Of a stretch of DNA of 55,088 nucleotides, positions 10,614 to 20,044 are shown one piece after another. Made by a program: the position numbers and the translations under genes. Within the stretch, counting starts at the first letter, position 1. Every line of letters starts with the position of its first letter. The notes beneath the pieces were generated by a model. That model ran no database searches. It was not told where the DNA came from and worked only from the letters and a program-made list of their open reading frames with translations. Source of the DNA: Arenicellales bacterium (GTDB lineage: Bacteria; Pseudomonadota; Gammaproteobacteria; Arenicellales; JAHEKD01); assembly GCA_028284225.1 (NCBI GenBank), contig JANQSD010000025.1, positions 1 to 55,088 of the forward strand, read 5' to 3'.

Positions 10614-10727
10614 ATGAAAGTTAGAGCATCAGTAAAACGGTTATGTAGAAATTGCAGGGTTATTAGACGAAATGGACAGGTCCGGGTGATCTGCTCAGAC
10701 CCCAAACACAAACAGCGTCAAGGCTAG
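10614..10727 (+). CDS. rpmJ: 50S ribosomal protein L36 (zinc-binding type)
   Basis: A 37-residue protein, easily missed for its size. It begins [19 protein letters not shown] and ends DPKHKQRQG. The zinc ligands C11, C14, C27 and H32 are intact, so this is the zinc-containing form. It is one residue shorter than E. coli L36. The ATG lies in ggagaagttatATG, a good Shine-Dalgarno arrangement 22 bases after secY. Last gene of the spc operon. Confidence 0.97.
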   Translation: MKVRASVKRLCRNCRVIRRNGQVRVICSDPKHKQRQG

Positions 10728-10734
10728 TTGAAAT

Positions 10735-10760
10735 CACTTGTAAGCTATTGAAAACAAGTG
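10735..10760 (+). repeat. Inverted repeat between rpmJ and rpsM
   Basis: CACTTGT at 10735-10741 and ACAAGTG at 10754-10760 form a perfect 7-bp inverted repeat with a 12-base loop. It lies directly after rpmJ and overlaps the -35 element of the putative alpha-operon promoter. It has no T-run, so it is not a normal intrinsic terminator. It may be an mRNA processing hairpin or a protein site. Confidence 0.5.
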
Positions 10761-10776
10761 AGAAAAACGGTATCCT
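10748..10776 (+). promoter_or_regulatory. Putative sigma-70 promoter of the alpha operon
   Basis: TTGAAA at 10748-10753 and TATCCT at 10771-10776 are separated by exactly 17 bases. They lie 40 bases upstream of the GTG start of rpsM. The predicted leader is only about 33 bases, which is shorter than the roughly 110-base S4-binding pseudoknot leader of E. coli. S4 autoregulation, if present, would need a different structure. Confidence 0.55.
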
Positions 10777-10815
10777 TACGCGCTTTTTTTGAAAACTTAA
10801 GCGGAGACAACACAA

Positions 10816-11172
10816 GTGGCTCGAATTGCCGGTATAAATTTACCTGCTAATAAGCACATAGAGATCGCTTTGACCTCTATTTACGGTATTGGTCGTCATA
10901 CGGCGCAAAATATCTGTGACTCAATTAGCCTTGATCGTCAGACCAAGGTTAGAGATTTAACTGAGGAACAGGCAGATCAATTGCGTCAAAGCATTGCCCA
11001 ATATCAAGTGGAAGGTGATTTACGACGTGAAGTATCGATGAACATCAAGCGTTTGATGGACATGGGTAATTATCGTGGTCTACGTCACCGTAGAGGGTTG
11101 CCCGTCAGAGGTCAGCGTACTTCAACTAATGCGCGAACACGTAAGGGTCCACGCAGACCGATTAAAAGGTAA
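10816..11172 (+). CDS. rpsM: 30S ribosomal protein S13
   Basis: S13 lies at the top of the 30S head and contacts the P-site tRNA. It starts with GTG (gcggagacaacacaaGTG, with GGAG about 11 bases upstream). The 118 residues include [26 protein letters not shown] and the C-terminal [25 protein letters not shown]. Length equals E. coli S13 (118). First gene of the alpha operon. Confidence 0.98.
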   Translation: MARIAGINLPANKHIEIALTSIYGIGRHTAQNICDSISLDRQTKVRDLTEEQADQLRQSIAQYQVEGDLRREVSMNIKRLMDMGNYRGLRHRRGLPVRGQRTSTNARTRKGPRRPIKR

Positions 11173-11177
11173 CAACA

Positions 11178-11564
11178 ATGGCTAAAGCAGGATCAAAAAA
11201 ATCTAAAATCAAAAAGCATGTTGTAGACGGTATTGCCCATGTGCATGCCTCATTTAACAACACGATTATTTCAATTACAGATCGTCATGGCAACGCGTTA
11301 AGTTGGGCAACCGCCGGTGGCGCCGGTTTCCGTGGTTCACGCAAAAGCACTCCATTTGCGGCTCAGGTTGCTGCTGAGAATTGTGGCAAAGTGGCGATGG
11401 AATATGGTTTGAAAAATGTAGAAGTACGTATTAAAGGCCCAGGGCCGGGTCGTGAGTCTGCCGTACGTGCTTTAAATGCACTGGGTTTAGAGATCTCAAG
11501 TATTACCGATGTGACACCGATTCCACATAACGGTTGTCGTCCACCCAAAAAACGTCGAGTTTAA
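11178..11564 (+). CDS. rpsK: 30S ribosomal protein S11
   Basis: S11 lies on the 30S platform near the E-site codon. The 128 residues include [21 protein letters not shown], the conserved [13 protein letters not shown], and the basic C-terminus [14 protein letters not shown]. coli S11 has 129 residues. It is spaced five bases from rpsM and 12 from rpsD. Confidence 0.98.
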   Translation: MAKAGSKKSKIKKHVVDGIAHVHASFNNTIISITDRHGNALSWATAGGAGFRGSRKSTPFAAQVAAENCGKVAMEYGLKNVEVRIKGPGPGRESAVRALNALGLEISSITDVTPIPHNGCRPPKKRRV

Positions 11565-11576
11565 TTCGGAATTATT

Positions 11577-12200
11577 ATGGCTAGATATTTAGGACCAACT
11601 TGTAAACTGGCACGAAGAGAAGGTACTGACCTTTTTCTTAAAAGTCCTGCGCGCTCTTTAGAGTCCAAGTGCAGAGTTGGACGTGTCCCAGGTGCTAAGG
11701 CGAGTGCGAGACCCGGCCGAGTTACTGTTTATGGTAGCCAGTTGCGGGAAAAACAAAAAATGCGCCGTATGTACGGCATATTAGAGAAACAGTTTCGCAG
11801 TTATTATGCCGACGCAGCCCGGATCAAAGGCTCAACAGGTGAGAATCTGTTCAAATTGCTAGAAAGCCGATTGGATAACGTTGTATATAGAATGGGATTT
11901 GGTGTCACCAGAGCAGAGGCACGGCAGCTTGTTAGCCACAATGCTATTTTAGTTAACGGCATTCGTGTCAATATCGCTTCTTATCAGGTGCAAGCCGGTG
12001 ATGAAGTCGAAGTTAGAGAGAAAAGCAAAAAACAGTTGCGAATTACTGCTTCTCTGGAAATAGCGCAGCAAATCGGCTTTCCGGATTGGGTTGATGTAGA
12101 TGTTAAGAACGTCAAAGGTGTTTTTAAGTCGCAGCCCGAACGTGGTGATCTACCGGCAGACATTGATGAGTCGCTGGTTGTTGCTCTTTATTCTAAATAG
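11577..12200 (+). CDS. rpsD: 30S ribosomal protein S4
   Basis: S4 is a primary 16S rRNA binder with an S4-type RNA-binding domain, here [31 protein letters not shown]. It begins [23 protein letters not shown] and ends in the family's SLVVALYSK. The 207 residues compare with 206 in E. coli. In E. coli it is the autogenous repressor of the alpha operon. The zinc-binding cysteine set of some S4 proteins is not seen. Confidence 0.98.
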   Translation: MARYLGPTCKLARREGTDLFLKSPARSLESKCRVGRVPGAKASARPGRVTVYGSQLREKQKMRRMYGILEKQFRSYYADAARIKGSTGENLFKLLESRLDNVVYRMGFGVTRAEARQLVSHNAILVNGIRVNIASYQVQAGDEVEVREKSKKQLRITASLEIAQQIGFPDWVDVDVKNVKGVFKSQPERGDLPADIDESLVVALYSK

Positions 12201-12248
12201 TCAAACGATTAAAACCTTATAACCCGTGAGTTATTCTCGAGGATTAAT

Positions 12249-13235
12249 ATGACAGATACTATTGCTGATTTCCTGAAACCCCGTATTGTCGATGTTAAAT
12301 CAGACGGTACACGTGCAAAAGTTGCATTAGAGCCGCTTGAGCGTGGATTTGGATATACCTTAGGAAATGCACTGCGTCGGATTTTACTTTCATCTATGCC
12401 TGGTTGCGCGGTGACTGAGGTCAAGATTGACGGTGTTTTACATGAGTACACCACCATTGAAGGTGTCCAGGAAGATGTCATCGATTTATTGATGAATTTA
12501 AAAAACGTTGCTATTCAGCTGCATGAAAAAGAAGAAGCCTTGTTGAAAATTAACAAACAAGGTCCAGGTATTTTGACAGCCGGTGATTTCCAGTTAGAGC
12601 ACGATGTTGAAATCGTTAACCCGGATTTTGTTTTAGCGCATCTGTCAGATGATGCCAAGCTTGAAATGGAACTCAAGGTAGAGAAGGGCCGTGGTTATCG
12701 AGTGGCTGAAATGGATAAGTCCGGTGAAAACAAAACCATCGGAGCAATGAAACTGGATGCTTCATTCAGCCCGGTACTGGAAGTCACTTATTCAGTTGAG
12801 AACGCACGTGTTGAACAGCGCACCGACCTTGATAAGCTAATTATCGAAATGAAAACTGACGGCACCATCGATCCTGAAAGTGCAATTAAACGTGCGGCTA
12901 CTATTCTGCACGACCAAATTTCAGTTTTTGTTGATCTGCGGCAGATTGCGCAAGAAACTCAGAATGTCGATGAACCAGAAATTGACCCGGTTTTGATCCG
13001 GCCAGTTGATGATCTTGAATTGACAGTGCGATCAGCTAATTGCCTGAAAGCAGAAAATATTTATTACATTGGTGATTTGGTTCAGCGCACTGAGGTGGAA
13101 TTGCTGAAAACACCTAACCTGGGTAAAAAATCACTTAACGAGATTAAAGATGTATTGTCTGAGCGCGGTCTGGCTCTAGGCACTATTTTGGAAAACTGGC
13201 CGCCAGCGTTAATTCGCCAACCTGGCGACAAGTAA
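12249..13235 (+). CDS. rpoA: DNA-directed RNA polymerase subunit alpha
   Basis: The alpha subunit dimerises to start RNA polymerase assembly and contacts UP elements and activators. The N-terminal domain has [26 protein letters not shown]; the C-terminal domain (about residues 250-320) has [46 protein letters not shown]. Length is 328 (E. coli 329). It sits between rpsD and rplQ, the standard alpha-operon position. Confidence 0.99.
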   Translation: MTDTIADFLKPRIVDVKSDGTRAKVALEPLERGFGYTLGNALRRILLSSMPGCAVTEVKIDGVLHEYTTIEGVQEDVIDLLMNLKNVAIQLHEKEEALLKINKQGPGILTAGDFQLEHDVEIVNPDFVLAHLSDDAKLEMELKVEKGRGYRVAEMDKSGENKTIGAMKLDASFSPVLEVTYSVENARVEQRTDLDKLIIEMKTDGTIDPESAIKRAATILHDQISVFVDLRQIAQETQNVDEPEIDPVLIRPVDDLELTVRSANCLKAENIYYIGDLVQRTEVELLKTPNLGKKSLNEIKDVLSERGLALGTILENWPPALIRQPGDK

Positions 13236-13255
13236 GCTTAACAGGAGTATTAATC

Positions 13256-13657
13256 ATGCGTCATGGAAAATCAGGACGTAAGCTAAATCGAACCAGCTCA
13301 CATCGAGATGCCATGTTCAGGAACATGGCCAGTTCTCTATTTATGCACGAGCAGATCAAAACGACCTTGCCCAAGGCAAAAGAGCTTAGGCGAGTTGCCG
13401 AACCGTTGATTACACTGTCCAAAGAAGAATCGGTAGCTAATCGCCGTTTAGCGTTTTCCAGGTTGCGTGACAAAGATGCTGTATCAAAACTGTTCAATGA
13501 ACTTGGTGAACGATATAAAGATCGTCCGGGTGGTTATTTGCGTATTTTAAAATGCGGCAATCGACCCGGTGACAATGCCCCGATGGCTTATGTTCAACTG
13601 GTTGGTGGGGCGATGGACCCATCTGCATTGGAAGAAATCGATTCTACAGAAGACTAA
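13256..13657 (+). CDS. rplQ: 50S ribosomal protein L17
   Basis: L17 lies at the 50S tunnel exit side. The 133 residues start [24 protein letters not shown] and include [17 protein letters not shown], both diagnostic; E. coli L17 has 127. AGGAG precedes the ATG (aacaggagtattaatcATG). It is the last gene of the block and is followed by a strong terminator. Confidence 0.98.
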   Translation: MRHGKSGRKLNRTSSHRDAMFRNMASSLFMHEQIKTTLPKAKELRRVAEPLITLSKEESVANRRLAFSRLRDKDAVSKLFNELGERYKDRPGGYLRILKCGNRPGDNAPMAYVQLVGGAMDPSALEEIDSTED

Positions 13658-13681
13658 TTCTTCTTTTATACGATAGAGTTT

Positions 13682-13710
13682 AAAAGCCGCACATTGTGCG
13701 GCTTTTGTGT
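13682..13710 (+). terminator. Intrinsic terminator of the alpha operon
   Basis: AAAAGCCGCAC and GTGCGGCTTTT (13682-13706) form a perfect 11-bp stem with a three-base loop ATT. The stem's own T-run and tgtgttta follow. It lies 25 bases after the rplQ stop. The flanking A-run could allow weak function in the other direction, but no leftward gene needs it. Confidence 0.9.
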
Positions 13711-13751
13711 TTATTAAATAACCTGAGTTCGAAATAATAACAATACTCTAC

Positions 13752-13859
13752 AGTCATCCAGACGAGTGTAACGAGGAAAGATCTGTCTTAGATAGCTTTA
13801 TTATATAGGCGTGTAGCTGTTTTAAAGGAGATTCTTCGGCTATCACCTCTGAATGACAG
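13752..13859. repeat. Degenerate inverted repeat, GTCAT...GATCT type
   Basis: The left arm (13752-13785) begins agtcatccagacgagtg and reaches agatct. The right arm (13826-13859), read on the other strand, begins tgtcattcagaggtgata and reaches agaatct. The arms match imperfectly with small gaps. This resembles the GTCATTCTGAG...GAAGAATCT intergenic palindromes common in bacterial genomes, here decayed. It occupies most of the gap between rplQ and maeB. The rest of the gap holds no gene that I can support. Confidence 0.5.
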
Positions 13860-13969
13860 ATTACATGCAGGCTTAGACCAATTTTCTGCGAAGTCATCAG
13901 GTTAAATAGCAGTAAAATTTCCCGGAACAAGCTAAAATTGATTTACGAGAGATAGATAAAGGATTAATC

Positions 13970-16237
13970 ATGGAGCAGGATCTAAAACAAAAAGCGTTGG
14001 ATTACCATTGTGCGCAGCCGAAAGGTAAATTGCAAATTCAGGCCACCAAGCCGATGGCCACACAGCATGATTTATCATTGGCGTATTCGCCGGGTGTTGC
14101 CGCAGCTTGTGAGGAAATAGCAGAAAATCCAGCTACTGCAAGTGAATACACAGCCCGCGGAAATTTAGTCGGTGTTGTTTCAAATGGAACAGCGGTCTTG
14201 GGATTGGGGCAGATCGGTCCGCTAGCATCAAAACCTGTGATGGAAGGTAAGGCAGTCCTATTTAAAAAGTTTGCTGGTGTCGATGTATTTGACATTGAAG
14301 TCGAAGAGCGTGATCCGAAAAAGTTAATCGAGATTGTTGCCAGTCTGGAGCCTACGTTTGGCGGTATTAATCTGGAAGATATTAAAGCACCGGAGTGCTT
14401 TGAGGTTGAAGAAGCACTACGTGAACGGATGAATATCCCGGTATTTCATGATGACCAACACGGCACTGCGATTATTGTCGCGACTGCTGTTTTAAACAGC
14501 CTGCGCTTAATTAATAAATCATTCGATGAGGTCAAGCTGGTTTGCTCCGGGGCAGGCGCAGCGGCTCTGGCTTGTTTGAATTTACTTGTTTCCTTAGGGA
14601 TGGAAAAACAGAATATTATTGTTTGTGATAGCCGTGGTGTTATTTATCAGGGCCGTGAACAGGGCGTGGACAAATACAAGCAGGTCTATGCTAACAATAC
14701 TGATGCGCGAACCTTGATGGATGCGATTGAAGGTGCAGATATTTTTCTGGGTTGCTCTATGGCAGGCGCATTAAAACCGGAGATGGTTGCCAAAATGACT
14801 GAGCAACCTGTCATTTTAGCGTTATCAAACCCTATACCTGAAATTATGCCTGAAGAGGCCAGGGCCGTCAGACCTAAAGCGATTATTGCCACCGGGCGTT
14901 CTGATTATCCCAACCAGGTTAACAACGTTCTGTGCTTTCCTTATATTTTTCGTGGTGCTCTGGATGTGGGTGCAACCACAATTAACGAAGAAATGAAAAT
15001 CGCTTGTGTTAAGGCTCTTGCTGATTTGAGCATGGCTGAAACCACGCACGAAGTTTACAAAGCCTATGGGGAAGCCAATACGTTTGGTCCCGATTACATC
15101 ATCCCCAAACCTTTCGATCCACGTTTGATTTCCCAGGTTGCACCGGCCGTAGCAAAAGCAGCCATGGATAGCGGAGTGGCGACCCGACCGATAGAAGACT
15201 TTAGTGCCTATAAACGCAAATTATCTGAGTTTATGTTCCGGTCAATGTTATTAATGACACCTGTATTCTCTCAAGCACGGCAACAACCAAAACGTTTAGT
15301 GTTTGCAGAAGGTGAAAACTGGATTGTGTTACAGGCCATTCAGCAATTAGTGGATGAAAAAATTGCCCAGCCGATTCTGATCGGCAGACCGGATGTAATC
15401 AAAAGCCGTATTAATAAATTGGGGTTGCGTTTAGATCCACAGCAGGATATTCACCTTGTCAATATCGATGATGACGAACGTTATAACGAATACTGGAATG
15501 ATTACCACCAGCTTCTTGGCCGTGCTGGTATAACGCCTGACAAGGCCAGGGAAGTAATTCGTACGGTGCCAACGGCTGTTGCGGCGATGATGATGCGCCG
15601 GGGTGATGCCGATGCCATGATCTGCGGTTGTGTAGGTCCGTTTACAGATCACCTTAAATATATTCGTGACATTATTGGTTTAAAACCGGGCGTTAAAGAC
15701 TTGTCGACAACTTCTGGTCTAATTATGCCTACAGGCACAATATTTATTTGTGATACGCATATTACTACCGACCCGTCGGCAGAAGAATTGGCAGAATTGG
15801 CTATTTTGGTCGCCAATCAAGTGCGTGATTTTGGTGTCGAACCCAAGGTTGCATTTGTATCGCATTCTGCCTTTGGCAGTCATGCTAATGCATCAGCACA
15901 AAAGGTTCGTGATGCAGTTGAACTATTACGGCAAAAGCAACCTGATTTTGAGTTTGATGGTGAAATGCATGCCCATAGCGCACTGGATCCTGTTGCGCGA
16001 TCTCGCTATATGAAAGAGACCAGACTATCCGGCGAAGCCAATGTCTTGATTATGCCCAATATTGATGCAGCACATATCTCAATGAATTTATTAAAGAGTT
16101 TGGGTGACGGCATTTCAATTGGTCCTTTATTAGTGGGAGCGGCAAAGCCGGCCCATGTGGTGACTAATTCTGTTTCAGTCAGAGGCCTGGTCAATGTATC
16201 GGCGCTGGCTGTGGTTAGTGCTCAGGAACAAGGATAG
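13970..16237 (+). CDS. maeB: NADP-dependent malic enzyme with phosphotransacetylase-like C-terminal domain
   Basis: MaeB oxidatively decarboxylates malate to pyruvate with NADP. The 755 residues match the large bacterial form. The N-terminal malic enzyme domain (about 1-430) contains [32 protein letters not shown] and [11 protein letters not shown], plus the nucleotide-binding stretch [17 protein letters not shown]. The C-terminal phosphotransacetylase-like domain (about 440-755) contains RLVFAEGE near its start and [23 protein letters not shown]. It is cytoplasmic and appears monocistronic, though the next gene begins within 30 bases. It may feed on the same malate pool as the malate-CoA ligase cluster at 34041-36103. 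Confidence 0.96.
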   Translation: MEQDLKQKALDYHCAQPKGKLQIQATKPMATQHDLSLAYSPGVAAACEEIAENPATASEYTARGNLVGVVSNGTAVLGLGQIGPLASKPVMEGKAVLFKKFAGVDVFDIEVEERDPKKLIEIVASLEPTFGGINLEDIKAPECFEVEEALRERMNIPVFHDDQHGTAIIVATAVLNSLRLINKSFDEVKLVCSGAGAAALACLNLLVSLGMEKQNIIVCDSRGVIYQGREQGVDKYKQVYANNTDARTLMDAIEGADIFLGCSMAGALKPEMVAKMTEQPVILALSNPIPEIMPEEARAVRPKAIIATGRSDYPNQVNNVLCFPYIFRGALDVGATTINEEMKIACVKALADLSMAETTHEVYKAYGEANTFGPDYIIPKPFDPRLISQVAPAVAKAAMDSGVATRPIEDFSAYKRKLSEFMFRSMLLMTPVFSQARQQPKRLVFAEGENWIVLQAIQQLVDEKIAQPILIGRPDVIKSRINKLGLRLDPQQDIHLVNIDDDERYNEYWNDYHQLLGRAGITPDKAREVIRTVPTAVAAMMMRRGDADAMICGCVGPFTDHLKYIRDIIGLKPGVKDLSTTSGLIMPTGTIFICDTHITTDPSAEELAELAILVANQVRDFGVEPKVAFVSHSAFGSHANASAQKVRDAVELLRQKQPDFEFDGEMHAHSALDPVARSRYMKETRLSGEANVLIMPNIDAAHISMNLLKSLGDGISIGPLLVGAAKPAHVVTNSVSVRGLVNVSALAVVSAQEQG

Positions 16238-16260
16238 GGCGTATTCAGACAATAAGATTA

Positions 16261-17316
16261 TTGCTGGCGATGGCATTGCTGGCAGGGCTAACCGCTTGTC
16301 AATCGCTCACTAAACAGCCAGTTATTCCTACCGCTGAAAGAATTCTCACCGCAGCAATTGAACCCGTTGATTACCAACTTAAGCAATTTGCTATAGACAG
16401 CAAAGGTCAAGCCTATGGTGTTAAGGCTAACAGGCTATTTAGCATTGATACCAACACTGATCGGCTGCAAAAATTATATGAATTTGATGCGGCAATAGTC
16501 GGCTTTCATATCGGCTCTGATGATAGATTTGTTATCAGCACTGACAACAATCACTGGAGTGAGAAGTTACCCTGTAATATTCACGAGTCGCTGGACTATG
16601 GCTTGACGTTTGAAATTATTAAAACTATTTCCGGCGGTTGTGCATTATGGTTATCCATAAGTTCAGATATTAAAGGTAATCTGTATCTGGGTGAATATGG
16701 CCCTAAAATGCCGGGTATGTCCAAGAATGTTTGGAAAAGGGATGCTATCACTAAGCAATGGGAAATAATTTTTCAGGCTGATATTAATTCAGATGCTCAT
16801 ATTCATCGAGTCGCTATCGATCCTAACACCCAAAACCTTTGGGTGACCACAGGTGATACACGTAAAAATCGAGGTGTTTACCTGTCAATTGATCAAGGTG
16901 TCAGTTGGAACCGCAAGCTGGATTCGCAAGCCACAGCAGTTGTTTTTACTGAGGATCAAGTGTACTGGGGGGAGGACAAAATAGGTTACGGTGGGATACT
17001 CGCGACGAATCATTTAGGTGAGGATCCGGTTGAAGTATTTAATGCGTCAAAGCAAGGAAACTATATGGGCAGCATTTACGAGATGCTGCTGTTACCTGAT
17101 GCAAGTGTTTTGGCTCCGATCATGAAATACGCTGATCGTGATAATGTGGCCTCACTTTGGCACGGAAAAAATAAAACCTGGAAATTATTGATGGAGTTTG
17201 AGAGTTTGCCGGGGCAAGGGGTGGATAATTCCAGCATCGCCGGCCCCGACAAGAATGGATTCGTATTATTTACAGGCTATAAGCTGAAGCTTACCGAATT
17301 ACCCGCAATTAATTAG
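16261..17316 (+). CDS. Putative lipoprotein with BNR/Asp-box repeats
   Basis: The N-terminus carries a lipobox, LTAC, directly after a hydrophobic run, predicting lipidation and release to the periplasmic face or outer membrane. The rest (about 330 residues) looks like a sialidase-type beta-propeller. At least two Asp-box motifs are visible, SLDYGLTF and SIDQGVSW. No catalytic set is evident, so I do not assign an enzyme function. The start is uncertain. TTG 16261 gives a signal without the usual positive charge. A rare ATT at 16243, eight bases after aggataggg, would give a classical MQTIRLLL signal. ATA at 16252 is another option. Confidence 0.75.
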   Translation: MLAMALLAGLTACQSLTKQPVIPTAERILTAAIEPVDYQLKQFAIDSKGQAYGVKANRLFSIDTNTDRLQKLYEFDAAIVGFHIGSDDRFVISTDNNHWSEKLPCNIHESLDYGLTFEIIKTISGGCALWLSISSDIKGNLYLGEYGPKMPGMSKNVWKRDAITKQWEIIFQADINSDAHIHRVAIDPNTQNLWVTTGDTRKNRGVYLSIDQGVSWNRKLDSQATAVVFTEDQVYWGEDKIGYGGILATNHLGEDPVEVFNASKQGNYMGSIYEMLLLPDASVLAPIMKYADRDNVASLWHGKNKTWKLLMEFESLPGQGVDNSSIAGPDKNGFVLFTGYKLKLTELPAIN

Positions 17317-17513
17317 TCTTCCAATACGAAAGTTACTTTTAAGCGAACACGATGCTCATCAATTTTTTGATCTTTGACATTTACTGAGTGATCACACACC
17401 CAGGCACCGCGCACATTCTTTAACGTTTTTTCGGCGCGCTCCACGCCATTTTCAACGGCTTCTTCATAGCTTTTTCCGGAAGCAATAATTTCGGTTACAC
17501 GAGCTACTGACAT
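17313..17513 (-). CDS. Dodecin family flavin-binding protein
   Basis: Dodecins are about 65-70-residue proteins that form hollow dodecamers and store or buffer flavins. This 66-residue protein has the family pattern: an N-terminal strand (VARVTEIIASG), a helix with SYEEAVENGVERAEKTLKNVRGAWV, and a C-terminal strand pair ending RVRLKVTFVLED. The tryptophan in GAWV is at the flavin-stacking position of bacterial dodecins. A GGAGA lies upstream of the ATG. Its 3' end overlaps the convergent lipoprotein gene by four bases. Confidence 0.88.
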   Translation of the reverse strand: MSVARVTEIIASGKSYEEAVENGVERAEKTLKNVRGAWVCDHSVNVKDQKIDEHRVRLKVTFVLED

Positions 17514-17577
17514 AGTTTTATCTCCAGTTTATTTTGAGTTTAAAGGTAAAGTATTGTTCCCGTTAATAAATAGACCT

Positions 17578-17660
17578 AGTTATTGCGATGGAGCGAAACC
17601 CCCTTTTCGGGATTAACATCTGCAGCAATCTGGATCGCTTTGCTCCTTTCTCAATGACTA
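17578..17660. repeat. Imperfect inverted repeat, GTCATTG...CAATC type
   Basis: The left arm agttattgcgatggagcgaaa starts at 17578. The right arm, read on the minus strand from 17660, is agtcattgagaaaggagcaaagcgatccag followed by attgctgcag. The arms share AGTyATTG and GAGCrAA. This resembles the dispersed GTCATTGCGAG...GCAATCC palindromes found between genes in many proteobacteria. It fills the gap between the divergent dodecin start and the end of the transglycosylase gene. Confidence 0.5.
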
Positions 17661-17697
17661 TGTTTTTTGTCTGATTATTCAAGGGAATAAGTCTAGT

Positions 17698-18330
17698 TTA
17701 AGTATTGGCCAGCGAGTACAAACGATGATAGTGAATCACTTTTTGTACATATAGCCGGGTTTCTTTATAAGGCGGAATGCCTTTATATTTTTGAACGGCG
17801 CCTTCACCTGCATTATAAGCAGCTAAGGCTAGGGTCAAATTGTTATTAAATAATTCAAGTAAATCCTTAAAGTATCTCACTCCACCCAATAAATTCTGGA
17901 TAGGGTCCAAGCTGTTTCTGACGCCATAACGCCTGGCAGTACCGGGCATTAATTGCATGAGTCCACGGGCGCCTTTGGGCGAGACGGCTCCAGGCTGGAA
18001 AGCAGATTCTACCTGAACCATGGCTTTGATTAATTTATGGTCAACGCCGTGTTGTCTGGCTATCGCCTTAATAGTGGCGTCATAGGGAGAGTTGACGACC
18101 TTTTTATGTGCCTTATTCGATCTGGTTGTATGCACATTGACTTTTGGGATTCTATCGGTGCGCTTGTCTGTCCGTTTGACTTCCAGTAAGGTGTAACTGG
18201 GGTTAGCCGTTTGCGGATATTCAGTGATCAGGATAGTGCCGTCGCGGTGCTTGTAGACATAAATATCTGCCCAGGAACTTGCGCCTGTAAGCATCACCAA
18301 TAACCCACATAGAATAGTTATAATTCTCAT
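17698..18330 (-). CDS. Lytic transglycosylase with N-terminal DUF4124-like domain
   Basis: A 210-residue exported protein. Residues 1-21 are a signal peptide ending SSWA. A DUF4124-like segment (about 22-50, DIYVYKHRDGTILITEYP) follows. The SLT (Slt70-type) domain from about residue 84 has the catalytic glutamate in QVESAF (E108), PKGARGLMQLMPGTARRYGV, and the late motif ALAAYNAGEGAVQKYKGIPPYKET. It would cleave the glycan strand of peptidoglycan in the periplasm with formation of 1,6-anhydroMurNAc. It appears monocistronic. Confidence 0.93.
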   Translation of the reverse strand: MRIITILCGLLVMLTGASSWADIYVYKHRDGTILITEYPQTANPSYTLLEVKRTDKRTDRIPKVNVHTTRSNKAHKKVVNSPYDATIKAIARQHGVDHKLIKAMVQVESAFQPGAVSPKGARGLMQLMPGTARRYGVRNSLDPIQNLLGGVRYFKDLLELFNNNLTLALAAYNAGEGAVQKYKGIPPYKETRLYVQKVIHYHRLYSLANT

Positions 18331-18535
18331 CAGCGCGATTCTATCATAGTCAAGATTAATTTTAACTAATGCAAAATCTGGCTGATCATCAAAAAAACAA
18401 GTAAAATCAAGCTGTTCGGTTAAGAGTTCTGCGAAAATTGAACTTTTATACCATTTGTCTTACTAAAGCTTTTACACGGGAAGTGTTACCATAAACAAAA
18501 CCGCCAAGTGGTATTACAAATCTGATGAGGTTTAA

Positions 18536-19249
18536 ATGAAATTATTAAAAGCCCTAGTGCTCACGGCCAGTGTTTTATCTTTGTCTGTATCAGCAGATGT
18601 TGATCGAATTACGGATAAACTTGCTGGCGTTATTCCACAGAATATGAAAATTCAAAGTATTGCTGAATCAGCCATGCCTGGTGTTTATCTGGTTGATTTG
18701 GGCTCACAGACCATATTCGCTTATGAAACAGGTGAGCATCTATTAGTAGGTGAAGCCTTTGATACGACTAGGCAAGTTAGTTTGTTATCTGAATATAAAG
18801 CCGGAAAAATGAGCCAGAGCCTGGCTTCGCTTGATCAGTCTGAAATGATTATTATGGGTCCGAAGGACGCCGAGCATTACATCACAGTATTTACTGATAT
18901 TGATTGTGGTTATTGCCGCAAGCTTCATTTTGACACGATTCCAAAGTTGGTAGATGCAGGAATTCAGGTGCGCTATTTGTTATGGCCACGAGCTGGATTG
19001 AATTCGAATAGTTATGACAAAGCCGTATCGGCGTATTGTGCCGAGGATCAAGTACAGGCATTGACAGATGCAAAAGCCGGCAAAGAAATCGAAGCCAAGG
19101 AATGTGACAACCCTGTTGCCGAGCATTTCAAAATTGGTATTGACGGTGGAGTCAGAGGCACACCGAATATTGTATTGGATAACGGTATCATCATTCCGGG
19201 TTATGTCCCGGCATCGCGGATTCTTGCTCAGTTGAACGTTACCGGCTAG
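18536..19249 (+). CDS. dsbC: Thiol:disulfide interchange protein DsbC
   Basis: DsbC is the periplasmic disulfide isomerase, kept reduced by DsbD. The 237-residue protein has a signal peptide (1-20, ending SVSA), an N-terminal dimerisation domain (about 21-85), and a thioredoxin-fold domain with the active site CGYC at residues 124-127 within FTDIDCGYCRKLH. The cis-proline loop is RGTPNIV. A second cysteine pair (YCAED and KECDN) matches the structural disulfide of DsbC. The gene converges on the yciK-like gene with a 21-base gap. Confidence 0.95.
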   Translation: MKLLKALVLTASVLSLSVSADVDRITDKLAGVIPQNMKIQSIAESAMPGVYLVDLGSQTIFAYETGEHLLVGEAFDTTRQVSLLSEYKAGKMSQSLASLDQSEMIIMGPKDAEHYITVFTDIDCGYCRKLHFDTIPKLVDAGIQVRYLLWPRAGLNSNSYDKAVSAYCAEDQVQALTDAKAGKEIEAKECDNPVAEHFKIGIDGGVRGTPNIVLDNGIIIPGYVPASRILAQLNVTG

Positions 19250-19270
19250 AACTGAGGTATTTAACCTGGT

Positions 19271-20044
19271 TTAATCGAGGGCGTGCAGCTGCAGGTCCTT
19301 GATTCTCAGGAATCTGCCATGCACATTAAGTCTGTTGCTTAATAAAAAGACGTAAGCTTGGGCGATCATGTTTGCAGTTGGGTAATTTTTAGCGTTTAGT
19401 CCTGGAAACAATTGCACCAAAAATTCCGTATTAACTTTACCCGGGTCAAGCATGACATAGCTGCAGTTGCCATTTTCTGTCTCGGCAGACCAGGTTTCAA
19501 CTAATGCCTTAAGGCCCTGTTGCGCCACTGCAAAAGCCCCCCAAAATGCTGTGGATTTTTTGGCCTGTTCAGATAATGTAAAAATAACGGCAGTTTGATG
19601 CTGAGGCGACAGTAACGGTACCAAGGCACGAGTCAACATGTAGGGTGCGTGTAGGTTTGCATTAATTACATTAGACCAATCTTCGTCAGAATAATGTTCA
19701 ATCGGGGACAAGTGACCCGTTTCGGCCGCGCAATGAATTAATCCGCTTAAGTGACCAATCGATTGCTGGATTTGAGAGGCAAGCGTGTCACAGTGGGTTT
19801 GACTGAGCAATGTTAAGTCTTGATGTACGATGATTGGTTCACCATTTGTTGTTTTATGAATCTCATCGTAAACACTGTTAAGTCCGGTGGCGTCTTTATC
19901 CAACAAAATTACCGTAGCCTTTAGAGCAGATAAACTAAGTGCCAGTGCTTTGCCAATGCCGTTAGCTGCGCCCGTAACTAAATAGGTTTTGTCACTTAAA
20001 TTCAGATCAGCAGTGGAGTAATTGGTTAGATCTAACAGACTCAT
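19271..20044 (-). CDS. YciK-like short-chain dehydrogenase fold protein with degenerate active site
   Basis: The Rossmann nucleotide motif is intact (TGAANGIGKA), followed by IHCAAETG in place of the usual NNAG and by a DWSNVINANLHAPYMLTRALVPLL segment like that of YciK. The catalytic YxxxK is replaced by FAVAQ, so both the tyrosine and the lysine are missing. Loss of dehydrogenase activity is likely; a structural or regulatory role is possible. The start ATG at 20044 overlaps the mupP stop as ATGA. An upstream in-frame ATG at 20068 would lie inside mupP. Last gene of the mtaD-ubiG-mupP-yciK order that is also known from Pseudomonas. Confidence 0.85.
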   Translation of the reverse strand: MSLLDLTNYSTADLNLSDKTYLVTGAANGIGKALALSLSALKATVILLDKDATGLNSVYDEIHKTTNGEPIIVHQDLTLLSQTHCDTLASQIQQSIGHLSGLIHCAAETGHLSPIEHYSDEDWSNVINANLHAPYMLTRALVPLLSPQHQTAVIFTLSEQAKKSTAFWGAFAVAQQGLKALVETWSAETENGNCSYVMLDPGKVNTEFLVQLFPGLNAKNYPTANMIAQAYVFLLSNRLNVHGRFLRIKDLQLHALD

